The notes beneath the pieces were generated by a model, which ran no database searches, had not been told where the DNA came from, and worked only from the letters and a program-made list of their open reading frames with translations. This document shows, one piece after another, positions 1 to 5,988 of a stretch of DNA of 13,473 bases. Positions within the stretch are counted from its first letter, which is position 1, and every line of letters begins with the position of its first letter. This stretch comes from an uncultured Megasphaera sp. (GTDB lineage: Bacteria > Bacillota > Negativicutes > Veillonellales > Megasphaeraceae), in NCBI GenBank assembly GCA_902464195.1, contig CABQJB010000037.1, positions 1 to 13,473 on the forward strand, read 5' to 3'. Position numbers and translations under genes: made by a program.

Positions 1-35
1 AAGCCGCGGATGACATTCGATTGCGTCAAGTACAT
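1..35 (-). CDS. N-terminus of an unidentified gene, cut by the window edge
   Basis: An ATG at 35-33 on the minus strand opens a frame reading MYLTQSNVIRG before the window ends. It is preceded by a near-perfect Shine-Dalgarno sequence, AGGAGGTG (44-51), with an 8-nt spacer, and by a TATAAT box at 64-69. Eleven residues are too few to assign a family and no function is proposed. The strength of the ribosome binding site is the main reason to believe in the gene. It points the same way as the GNAT gene but is separated from it by about 185 bp and probably has its own promoter. Confidence 0.5.
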   Translation of the reverse strand, partial: MYLTQSNVIRG

Positions 36-63
36 CTGGGATTCACCTCCTCTGTTATCTACC

Positions 64-93
64 ATTATACCGTAGACGAAGTGAAAAGGCTAA
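64..93 (-). promoter_or_regulatory. Probable promoter of the left-edge gene
   Basis: The minus strand reads TATAAT at 69-64, a perfect -10 box. The -35 region is weak: the best match is TTAGCC at 93-88 with an 18-nt spacer. Transcription would start near 57, giving a leader of about 20 nt that contains the AGGAGGTG site. The call rests on the -10 box and its position. Confidence 0.35.
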
Positions 94-111
94 GATGGAA
101 AAGACATAGGG

Positions 112-144
112 TGGATTTCGCAGGCATCGAACCTGCGAAATCCA
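112..144 (-). other. 13-bp perfect hairpin resembling a tRNA acceptor/T-arm minihelix
   Basis: Positions 112-124 and 132-144 are perfect inverted complements around a 7-nt loop. On the minus strand the loop reads TTCGATG and the five inner pairs are GCAGG/CCTGC, which together match a tRNA T-arm (loop consensus TTCRANY, last position off). The next seven pairs have the length of an acceptor stem and are followed by A-C-C-C. No D-arm or anticodon arm fits between, so this is not a complete tRNA gene. A short hairpin with one mismatch lies beside it at about 152-168. Alternatives are the terminator of the GNAT unit (the T tract is poor and displaced) or a decayed insertion-sequence end. Nothing else was recognised in 36-220. 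Confidence 0.45.
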
Positions 145-220
145 TCGCCATTCATCCCCTACCTAAGAGGAAGGAGTCTTCTGGCGAAACTGTGATAAAT
201 CAAGTAGATTCTCGTCCTGA

Positions 221-493
221 TTATCCAAGTAAATCCTGTTCGTCTTTGTGGCGGCGGAACCAGGCGTCGGCGTAGGAGCAGCTGGTGGCCGTTTTTTTGT
301 GGCGCCGCCGGATTTCGTCGGCTGCGGCCTTGACGAGTTTGGCTGCGGCACCTTGGCCACGCAGGCTGTCGTCGACAAAGGTATGGACGATGTCGTAATT
401 GCCGTCTTCTCGTTCGACGAAGTCTACTTCAGCTACGACCGTCCCTGCTTCATTTTCCATCCAGATTTTATTGGGTCCATATTGTAATTCCAT
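221..493 (-). CDS. Small GNAT-like N-acetyltransferase (COG2388/YjdJ type)
   Basis: This 90-residue protein has the compact GNAT fold of the COG2388/YjdJ (NATD1-like) group: one domain of about 90 residues rather than the usual 150. Visible features are an N-terminal strand pair (about 9-40), the acetyl-CoA pyrophosphate-binding loop LRGQGAA at 44-50, a following helix, and the C-terminal SCSYADAWFRRH segment at 71-82, typical of this group and containing a cysteine. The expected activity is acyl transfer from acetyl-CoA, but the substrate is unknown for the group and cannot be inferred here. The ATG at 493 has an AGGAGA site with normal spacing. The upstream histidine phosphatase stops 13 nt earlier, so the two genes are almost certainly co-transcribed. 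No frameshift is visible. Confidence 0.8.
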   Translation of the reverse strand: MELQYGPNKIWMENEAGTVVAEVDFVEREDGNYDIVHTFVDDSLRGQGAAAKLVKAAADEIRRRHKKTATSCSYADAWFRRHKDEQDLLG

Positions 494-506
494 GGTGATT
501 TCTCCT

Positions 507-1082
507 TTACATCGTGATTTCTACAATCTGTCCATTGTGAACCGGGCGGCTGCGGCGGAAAGCGGCCATGTATTCTTCTACGGGCCTGCCCGGATTTTCA
601 TAGACCAAGAGCAGGTTGCGGATAAACTGGGCGTGCGTAAAGACCAGGATGAATTGTTCCGGCCGCCGCTGCAGCAGAGATAAAGTCCGTTCAATGCGCC
701 CGATGAGCTGGCGATAGCTTTCCGCCCCTTCGCCGTCGACATAGTCCGGGTCGAGTTTGCGCCAATAATTGATGACCCGCGGCCGCCGCTGCTGCGATGT
801 CGTCCCGACACACGTCGCCGGTGCCAAATAAACAAATTCATGGACACAATCCCAAATCCCCGTCACCGTATCGGGAAACCGCCCGATCGTACACATGGCC
901 GTCTGCTGCGCCCGAAGATACGGCGACGTGACGATTAGATCCGGCTTTCTAGGAATCTGTAAGGCCAAGGCCTGCGCCTGCTTGAGCCCCAATTCCGACA
1001 AGGGAATATTGCGATGATCCTGCGTCGCTTCGCCGGCATTGGCAATGCTTTCGCCATGACGGATGAGCCATATTCTCTTCAC
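507..1082 (-). CDS. Histidine phosphatase family protein (phosphoglycerate mutase-like)
   Basis: This 191-residue protein carries the hallmarks of the histidine phosphatase superfamily: RHGES at 8-12 with the phosphoryl-accepting His9, the LSELG segment at 28-32, SPYLRAQQT at 53-61 with the phosphate-binding Arg57, an acidic residue at Glu82, and the second histidine in FTHAQ (His150). Members include cofactor-dependent phosphoglycerate mutases, alpha-ribazole phosphatase (CobC), SixA and broad-specificity phosphatases. Sequence alone does not separate these, and the length suggests a small-molecule or broad-specificity phosphatase. The start is a GTG at 1082 after an AGGTGA site; no better in-frame ATG lies nearby. 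It is the first gene of a two-gene unit with the downstream GNAT gene. Its upstream flank ends at the structured repeat at 1139. Confidence 0.85.
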   Translation of the reverse strand: MKRIWLIRHGESIANAGEATQDHRNIPLSELGLKQAQALALQIPRKPDLIVTSPYLRAQQTAMCTIGRFPDTVTGIWDCVHEFVYLAPATCVGTTSQQRRPRVINYWRKLDPDYVDGEGAESYRQLIGRIERTLSLLQRRPEQFILVFTHAQFIRNLLLVYENPGRPVEEYMAAFRRSRPVHNGQIVEITM

Positions 1083-1138
1083 ACTATCACCTGCTTTTTT
1101 TCTTTTATTTTATCACAAAAAAAGGAGGATTTGAAAGA

Positions 1139-1236
1139 CAACCTCTCCGGCCTGGCGGCCACCTCCCCTATGAGGGGAGGCTTTCCCATGGCTCTCCTCA
1201 TAGGAGAGCTGTCAGCGCCAGCTGACTGAGAGGTTG
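1139..1236. repeat. Four-hairpin structured repeat, copy R1
   Basis: The ends CAACCTCTC (1139-1147) and GAGAGGTTG (1228-1236) are perfect inverted complements and enclose four hairpins: 1149-1160 (GGCC stem), 1162-1180 (8 bp, loop ATG), 1191-1209 (8 bp, loop CAT) and 1211-1226 (6 bp, loop GCCA). It is followed on the plus strand by a T run. R1 and R2 (1634-1732) differ at three positions: two loop substitutions and a one-base insertion in a linker. Homology continues past the T run to about 1262, into the last codons of the DUF559 gene. A Rho-independent terminator role on the plus strand is possible, but no plus-strand gene ends here. Confidence 0.9.
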
Positions 1237-1244
1237 CTTTTTTA

Positions 1245-1616
1245 TCACCAGGAACATCCTTTATGCTCATTGACGTATTGATGAATAGTTTGGCAAACTC
1301 CGCTAAAATTTTTATGGATATCCAAATTGGTAAAACGGATGACCGTCAATCCATAGGATTCCAATACAGCTGTCCGTTCCTGATCTGACTCCATACCGGC
1401 TTCATCGTAGTGCTGCCCACCGTCTAATTCGATGACGAGACCTGCTTCTTTGCAATAGAAATCGGCAATATAATTACCAATTCGTCGTTGTTTATAAAAT
1501 TTTACTGGATACGTCCGTAAAAAATCATACCATAAGTGACGTTCTTCTTTGGTCATATTTTTCCTTAATGAACGGGCAAATGATATATTTTCTTTAGAAT
1601 AGGGAAGCGTTTTCAT
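1245..1616 (-). CDS. DUF559-domain (Vsr-like, PD-(D/E)XK) endonuclease-like protein
   Basis: This 123-residue protein belongs to the DUF559 family, related to very-short-patch-repair endonucleases of the PD-(D/E)XK fold. Visible features are the N-terminal helix with TKEERHLWYDFLR (22-34), then NYIADFYC (48-55, Asp52), VIELDGGQHYD (61-71, Glu63, Asp65, Gln68-His69) and a C-terminal FTNLDIHKNFSGVC segment. The acidic catalytic set looks intact. Cellular role and target are not established for the family. The start is the ATG at 1616, directly after AAAGGAGG (1621-1628). A longer frame back to 1697 would only translate repeat R2. The gene is visibly AT-richer than its neighbours and lies precisely between direct repeats R1 and R2. 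Its last codons (GCSW) lie in the flank that both repeat copies share. This suggests a transferred cassette. Confidence 0.85.
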   Translation of the reverse strand: MKTLPYSKENISFARSLRKNMTKEERHLWYDFLRTYPVKFYKQRRIGNYIADFYCKEAGLVIELDGGQHYDEAGMESDQERTAVLESYGLTVIRFTNLDIHKNFSGVCQTIHQYVNEHKGCSW

Positions 1617-1633
1617 AGAACCTCCTTTTACTG

Positions 1634-1732
1634 CAACCTCTCCGGCCTGACGGCCACCTCCCCTATGAGGGGAGGCTTTCCCAATGGCTCTCCTCATAGG
1701 AGAGCTGTCAGCACCAGCTGACTGAGAGGTTG
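1634..1732. repeat. Four-hairpin structured repeat, copy R2
   Basis: R2 is a 99-bp direct copy of R1 in the same orientation, with closing arms CAACCTCTC and GAGAGGTTG and the same four internal hairpins. Compared with R1, the loop of hairpin 1 is TGAC instead of TGGC, the linker between hairpins 2 and 3 has one extra A, and the loop of hairpin 4 is ACCA instead of GCCA. All stems are unchanged. After the T run the similarity continues through about 1759, where the minus strand again reads codons for GCSW and a stop, matching the 3' end of the DUF559 gene, but an in-frame stop lies directly upstream. It is either a remnant of a second gene copy or part of the repeat unit. Confidence 0.9.
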
Positions 1733-1801
1733 CTTTTTAATCACCAAGAACATCCTTATTTTGAATCTGTTGCGGCTCTGCCGCATCGGAGTCCGAGTAT
1801 A

Positions 1802-1838
1802 CGAAAACAGGGCCGCCTTTTCGGCAGTCCTGTTTTCG
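1802..1838 (-). terminator. nifJ: Probable nifJ terminator hairpin
   Basis: CGAAAACAGG (1802-1811) pairs perfectly with CCTGTTTTCG (1829-1838). Inside it a second GC-rich stem with one mismatch surrounds a TTTT loop. It lies 30 bp downstream of the nifJ stop codon on the minus strand. The T-rich tract is within the distal arm rather than after it, so termination is plausible but not textbook. A second small hairpin is at 1771-1785. Confidence 0.6.
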
Positions 1839-1867
1839 GGTGTGTATATGGCATTAGCGTGTTTTAC

Positions 1868-4800
1868 CTATTTGTCAGCCAATTCCTTATAAGTTTCGTA
1901 TTTCTTCTTAGCAAATTCTTCGGCCTTGGCAAAGAGTTCTTCGGCGATGTCCGGGAAGGTTCTCGTCAGGGCAGCGTATCTCGTTTCGCCCATGAGGTAT
2001 TCGCGGAAAGACTGCTGCGGTTCTTTGGAGTCGAGGATGAAGGGGTTCTTGCCTTCTTTTTTGAGCAGTGGGTTATAGCGATAGAGGTGCCAGTAACCGC
2101 AGTCTACGGCGCGTTTCATTTCGTGTTGGGCGTTGCCCATGCCGCCTTTGATGCCGTGGTTGATGCACGGTGCATAGGCGATGATGATGGACGGGCCATT
2201 GTAGGCTTCTGCTTCTTTGATGGCTTTGATGAGCTGGTTCGGGTCGGCGCCGAGGGCGACCTGGGCGATATAGATATGGCCATAGGTCATGAGCAGGCGG
2301 CCCAAGTCTTTCTTGTTGAACTTGCGGCCCGATGCAGCGAACTGGGCAACAGCACCGATTGGCGTTGCTTTCGACGACTGACCGCCGGTGTTGGAGTAGA
2401 CTTCCGTGTCGACGAGCATGATATTGACGTTGGCGTTCATAGCCAGGACGTGGTCCAAGCCGCCGTAACCGATATCGTAAGCCCAGCCGTCGCCGCCATA
2501 CATCCAGATGGTCTTCTTGATGATGTGTTCTTTATGAGCCAGGATTTCTTTCTGCAGGTCCGCAGCCCGGCCGGTGAGATGAGCGGCCATCAATTCTTTG
2601 ATATACGTCCGGCTGATACCTTCCGTGACTTCGCCTTCGTTAGCCACGCCGATGGAATCGATCCAGGCTTTGATGGCATCGTGGAGAGCACCGTCAGTCA
2701 GGCCCATGAGTTCTTCCGATTTGATGCGGATAGCATCGCGCTGCTGTTCCATGGACAGGGACATGCCGAGGGCGAATTCTGCGTTGTCTTCAAAGACCGA
2801 GTTCGACCAGGCCGGCCCGAAGCCTTCGCAGTTCGTCGTGTACGGGATGCTGGGCATTGCCGAGCCCCAAGCCTGGGTACAGCCCGTAGCGTTGGCGACG
2901 ATCATGCGCGGCCCGAAGAGCTGGGTCAGGATTTTCATGTATGCCGTTTCCGTACAGCCTGCACAGGCGCCGTTGAATTCGAGGAGCGGCTGATGGAACT
3001 GGCTGCCTTTGACGGAGAATTTATCGAGGGTCGTATGTTTTTCAGGGAGTGTCTGGGCATAATCCCAGTCAGCGCTTTCATGACGCTGCGTTTCCAGCGG
3101 TTTCATGGTCAGGGCCTGAGCCGGGCAGGCATTGACGCAGGCACTGCAGCTGTAGCAGTCGAGCGGCGAAACCTGGATGCGGAATTCATAGTCTTCCAGG
3201 CCCTTGCCGATGGCTTTCTTGGTCTTGAAGTCAGCCGGAGCCTTGGCTTTTTCGTCAGCCGTTACCAGATACGGGCGGATAGCGGCGTGCGGGCAGACCA
3301 GGGAGCAGCGGTTACACTGGACGCATTTTTCCATGTCCCATTCAGGAACGGTCGATGCGATGCCGCGTTTTTCATATTTCGTCGTGCCCAGGGGGTAGGA
3401 ACCGTCGGCATAGGGAACGAATTCACTGACCGGAATGGTATCACCGAGCTGCAGGTTAGCCGGTTCAACAACTTTCTTGATGAATTCCGGAATATCGCGG
3501 GTATCTTCGACGACGGGATCGGACGGCAAATCCTTCCATGCTTCCGGTACGGTAACTTCGACGATATCCGAAATGCCACGGTCGACGGCAGCCTGGTTCA
3601 TGGCGATGACTTGTTCGCCTTTGGCCAGATAGGTCTTGGCAATGGCGTCTTTCATGTATTTCACGGCGTCGTCGATAGGCAGGATGTTGGCCAGTTTAAA
3701 GAAAGCTGCCTGCAGGACCGTATTGGTGCGGTTGCTGCCCAGGCCGATTTCTTCGGCAATCTTGGTCGCATTGATGATATAGAAGCGGACGTGCTTGGAT
3801 GCGAGCTGGCGTTTTACTTTATTGCTGAGGTGGCTGGCGACGTCATCTTTATCCCAGCTGCAGTTGAGCAGGAAGATGCCGCCGTCCTTGATTTCACTGA
3901 CAATATCGTAAGTCCCCATGTAGGCCTGTTTATGGCAGGCCAGGAAGTCCGCCGATTTGATATAGTACGTAGCCCGGATCGGGTTCTTGCCAAAGCGCAG
4001 GTGCGACTTGGTGACGCCGCCGGATTTCTTGGTATCGTATTCAAAGTAAGCCTGGACATACATATCCGTGTTGTCGCCGATGATTTTGATGGAGTTCTTG
4101 TTGGCGCCAACCGTGCCGTCCGAACCAAAGCCCCAGAACTTGCAGCTGATGGTCCCTTCCGTGTCGACCGTGATAGGTACGTCGGCCAGGGAATGATGAG
4201 TAACGTCGTCGATGATGCCCAAGGTGAAGTGGTTCTTCGGCTGGAGCGAATCCATGTTGGTGAAGACGGCGTTTATCGATGCCGGCGGCACGTCTTTCGA
4301 CGACAGGCCATAGCGGCAGGCCAGGACGGTGACGTCCTGTTTGACGTGGGACATGGCTGCGCAGACATCTTCGTAGAGCGGTTCGCCCAGGGCGCCCGGT
4401 TCTTTCGTGCGGTCCATGACGGTAATCGTGCGGACCGTGTCAGGCATGGCTTTCATGAAGTGTTCCAGCGAGAACGGACGATAGAGATGGACCTGGATGA
4501 AGCCGACTTTCTTGCCTTCTTTGCAGAGCTTGTCGATAGTTTCCTGGATGGCACCGGTGACAGAACCCATGGCGATGACGACGTGTTCTGCGTCAGGAGC
4601 GCCGTAGTAATCGAAGAGGTGGTACGGACGGCCCGTCAGTTCGCTGATTTGGTCCATGTAGTCCTGGACGATATAGGGCAGGCGCTGGTACCAGGGGTTA
4701 TTGGCTTCGCGGGACTGGAAGAACATATCCGGATTGGTAACGGTACTGCGCATGACCGGATGTTCCGGGTTCAGACCGGTGTGTTTGAAATGATAGAGGG

Positions 4801-5398
4801 CATCGCGGTCGATGAGTTTGCCCAGTTCTTCAGCCGGCAGCATCTTGATCTTCTGGATTTCGTGGGATGTACGGAAGCCATCGAAGAAGTGCATAAGCGG
4901 CACGCGGCCTTTGATGGTCGACAGATGGGCAACGGCTGCCAGGTCGGCACATTCCTGGACGCTGGCACTGCAGAGCATAGCCCAGCCCGTGTTGCGACAG
5001 CCCATGACGTCGGAATGGTCGCCGAAGATGGACATGGTGTGGGTCCCGACGGTACGGGCGGCGATATGCAGGACGACCGGTTTCAGTTCGCCCGACAGGC
5101 GGTGCATGACCGGAATCATCAGCATCAGGCCCTGCGATGCCGTAAAGGACGAACAGAGGCTGCCCGTTTCCGAAGCGCCGTGGACGGCACCGATAGCGCC
5201 GGCTTCAGACTGCATTTCGACTAATTTGACGGGTTGGCCGAAGAGGTTCTTGCGGCCATTGGCCGACCAGACGTCGACGTGTTCTGCCATCGGCGACGAC
5301 GGGGTAATCGGGTAAATCGTAGCGACTTCAGTAAAGTTATACGCAACGTCAGCAGCTGCTTCGTTGCCGTCTAAGGTTTTCACGATCTGTTTAATCAT
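1868..5398 (-). CDS. nifJ: Pyruvate:ferredoxin (flavodoxin) oxidoreductase
   Basis: This 1176-residue single-chain PFOR oxidises pyruvate with CoA to acetyl-CoA and CO2, passing electrons to ferredoxin or flavodoxin in the cytoplasm. Domains are in the usual order: pyrimidine-binding domain I with YPITPSSP near 29-36, the domain II/III core, two ferredoxin-type 4Fe-4S motifs (CVQCNRCSLVC at 692-702 and CYSCSACVNAC at 748-758), and the C-terminal thiamine-diphosphate domain with GDGWAYDIG at 969-977 and the Mg-binding NTGGQSS near 1003-1009. Cys812, Cys815, Cys840 and Cys1078 fit the proximal-cluster ligands. Length is normal for homodimeric enzymes. A frame opens with GTG at 5407, but that codon overlaps the GGGGAG ribosome binding site, so the ATG at 5398, 8 nt after it, is preferred. 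It is transcribed alone, from a strong promoter at 5477-5505 to a hairpin at 1802-1838. No frameshift or missing motif was seen. Confidence 0.97.
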   Translation of the reverse strand: MIKQIVKTLDGNEAAADVAYNFTEVATIYPITPSSPMAEHVDVWSANGRKNLFGQPVKLVEMQSEAGAIGAVHGASETGSLCSSFTASQGLMLMIPVMHRLSGELKPVVLHIAARTVGTHTMSIFGDHSDVMGCRNTGWAMLCSASVQECADLAAVAHLSTIKGRVPLMHFFDGFRTSHEIQKIKMLPAEELGKLIDRDALYHFKHTGLNPEHPVMRSTVTNPDMFFQSREANNPWYQRLPYIVQDYMDQISELTGRPYHLFDYYGAPDAEHVVIAMGSVTGAIQETIDKLCKEGKKVGFIQVHLYRPFSLEHFMKAMPDTVRTITVMDRTKEPGALGEPLYEDVCAAMSHVKQDVTVLACRYGLSSKDVPPASINAVFTNMDSLQPKNHFTLGIIDDVTHHSLADVPITVDTEGTISCKFWGFGSDGTVGANKNSIKIIGDNTDMYVQAYFEYDTKKSGGVTKSHLRFGKNPIRATYYIKSADFLACHKQAYMGTYDIVSEIKDGGIFLLNCSWDKDDVASHLSNKVKRQLASKHVRFYIINATKIAEEIGLGSNRTNTVLQAAFFKLANILPIDDAVKYMKDAIAKTYLAKGEQVIAMNQAAVDRGISDIVEVTVPEAWKDLPSDPVVEDTRDIPEFIKKVVEPANLQLGDTIPVSEFVPYADGSYPLGTTKYEKRGIASTVPEWDMEKCVQCNRCSLVCPHAAIRPYLVTADEKAKAPADFKTKKAIGKGLEDYEFRIQVSPLDCYSCSACVNACPAQALTMKPLETQRHESADWDYAQTLPEKHTTLDKFSVKGSQFHQPLLEFNGACAGCTETAYMKILTQLFGPRMIVANATGCTQAWGSAMPSIPYTTNCEGFGPAWSNSVFEDNAEFALGMSLSMEQQRDAIRIKSEELMGLTDGALHDAIKAWIDSIGVANEGEVTEGISRTYIKELMAAHLTGRAADLQKEILAHKEHIIKKTIWMYGGDGWAYDIGYGGLDHVLAMNANVNIMLVDTEVYSNTGGQSSKATPIGAVAQFAASGRKFNKKDLGRLLMTYGHIYIAQVALGADPNQLIKAIKEAEAYNGPSIIIAYAPCINHGIKGGMGNAQHEMKRAVDCGYWHLYRYNPLLKKEGKNPFILDSKEPQQSFREYLMGETRYAALTRTFPDIAEELFAKAEEFAKKKYETYKELADK

Positions 5399-5476
5399 AA
5401 GAGACACTCCCCTTTTCTGCTATTCAAAGATAATTCATCCGGGATTCGTATAACGTTTAACGCTTTCTGTACTTTT

Positions 5477-5505
5477 AGTATAGCCGTTGTAGATATAAAA
5501 GTCAA
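5477..5505 (-). promoter_or_regulatory. nifJ: nifJ promoter
   Basis: The minus strand reads TTGACT (5505-5500), 17 nt, then TATACT (5482-5477), close to the sigma-70 consensus. Transcription would start near 5470, giving a leader of about 70 nt before the ATG at 5398. Each element differs from consensus at one position and the spacer is optimal, which fits a highly expressed central-metabolism gene. Confidence 0.85.
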
Positions 5506-5520
5506 GCATACTATTTATGC
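5506..5520. promoter_or_regulatory. Operator-like dyad abutting the nifJ -35 box
   Basis: GCATA-N5-TATGC is a perfect dyad lying directly against the upstream side of the -35 hexamer, a usual position for an activator or repressor site. Two related 16-mers, 5448-5463 and 5545-5560 (12 of 16 identical, both containing ACGTTT and ending ACGC), and a 12-mer at 5486-5497 repeated at 5540-5551 (11 of 12 identical) lie on either side. No known regulator consensus was recognised, so this is inference from symmetry and position. Confidence 0.4.
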
Positions 5521-5580
5521 TATTTTATCATCAAAGCAGTTGTAGTTATACGTTTTACGCGCATATAGGAGAGTAAAAGT

Positions 5581-5625
5581 GGTTCGTGGCTCGTGGTTCG
5601 TAGGGGCCGTCCCAAAGGGCGGCCC
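5581..5625. repeat. Short heptamer array followed by a GC-rich hairpin
   Basis: Three consecutive 7-bp units (GGTTCGT, GGCTCGT, GGTTCGT; 5581-5601) run into a hairpin with 9-bp arms at 5604-5612 and 5617-5625. The same order, heptamers then a GC-rich hairpin then a CCTA/ATGG-type sequence, recurs twice in 5774-5988, so this is a short member of the same composite family. Confidence 0.7.
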
Positions 5626-5650
5626 GCCTATGGGTACGTGGTCAGTTTAC

Positions 5651-5687
5651 AAAAAAGGGGCTGTCGCATGTGCGACAGTCCCTTTTT
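5651..5687 (-). terminator. Bidirectional Rho-independent terminator
   Basis: A 12-bp GC-rich stem (GGGGCTGTCGCA paired with TGCGACAGTCCC, one G-T pair, tight loop) is flanked by an A6 run on the left and T5 on the right, so it can work on either strand. On the minus strand it ends with T6 and is the first good terminator downstream of cfa, though about 300 bp of repeats intervene. It resembles the terminator at 13387-13417. Confidence 0.8.
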
Positions 5688-5711
5688 GAGTATTAGTTTG
5701 TAGTGGATGAG

Positions 5712-5758
5712 CAACCTCTCAGACCGCCTTCGGCGGCCAGCTCCCCTATCAGGGGAGC
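5712..5758. repeat. Truncated, diverged copy (R3) of the four-hairpin repeat
   Basis: It starts with the same closing arm CAACCTCTC, followed by a hairpin (CCGCC-TTC-GGCGG, 5724-5736) and an 8-bp hairpin (GCTCCCCT-ATC-AGGGGAGC, 5740-5758) in the places of hairpins 1 and 2 of R1/R2. The second half and the closing arm are missing, replaced by heptamer arrays. The base pair at the foot of hairpin 2 is swapped from C-G to G-C, a compensatory change. Confidence 0.75.
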
Positions 5759-5988
5759 CGCGGGACGCCCCTGTGAATTGTGAATTGCGAATTGCGAACT
5801 GCGGCCTGCGGACGGCGGTCTGCGACCTGCGGGACGCCCTCTGGGCGTCCCCTACATGGCGTCCCCTACACTATCAGGGGAGCCGCGGGACGCTCCTGCG
5901 ACCTGCGAACTGCGAACTGCGAACTGCGGCCTGCGGCCTGCGACCTGCGGGACGCCCTCTGGGCGTCCCCTACATGGCGTTCCCTACT
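5746..5988. repeat. Tandemly duplicated composite unit with heptamer arrays
   Basis: Two successive units of about 120 bp (5746-5869 and 5870-5988) share the same plan: CTATCAGGGGAGCCGC, an array of 7-bp repeats, a hairpin with arms GGGACGCCC/GGGCGTCCC, then a short tail ending in CCCTAC. The arrays hold nine units (5774-5836) and eight units (5899-5954), with members such as TGAATTG, CGAATTG, CGAACTG, CGGCCTG and CGACCTG. Unit number and sequence differ between the arrays while the flanks are nearly identical, the pattern expected from slippage or unit exchange. The second unit ends at the stop codon of cfa. A frame reading NCELRTA-like peptides through the arrays is a translation artefact. 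Together with the previous entries this accounts for the gene-free stretch 5521-5986. Confidence 0.85.

Noticed and set aside
112..144. Complete tRNA gene
   Set aside because: The T-arm-like part is convincing, but the acceptor-like strands directly flank it, leaving no D-arm or anticodon arm.
1617..1697. 27-residue N-terminal extension of the DUF559 protein
   Set aside because: It translates repeat R2 and has no ribosome binding site, while the ATG at 1616 has AAAGGAGG right in front.
1130..1768. Target-site duplication around the repeat-DUF559-repeat block
   Set aside because: Both flanks contain TTTGAA, but at unequal distances from the repeat ends and in AT-rich sequence; chance is likely.
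1730..5224. A 1164-codon open frame on the plus strand, opposite nifJ
   Set aside because: It is the antisense of a complete PFOR with all motifs. It has no ribosome binding site and low-complexity, Phe/Asp/Val-rich composition expected from the codon bias of the opposite strand.
5774..5954. Possible CRISPR array
   Set aside because: The units are 7 bp and contiguous, with no spacers, and no cas gene is in the window.
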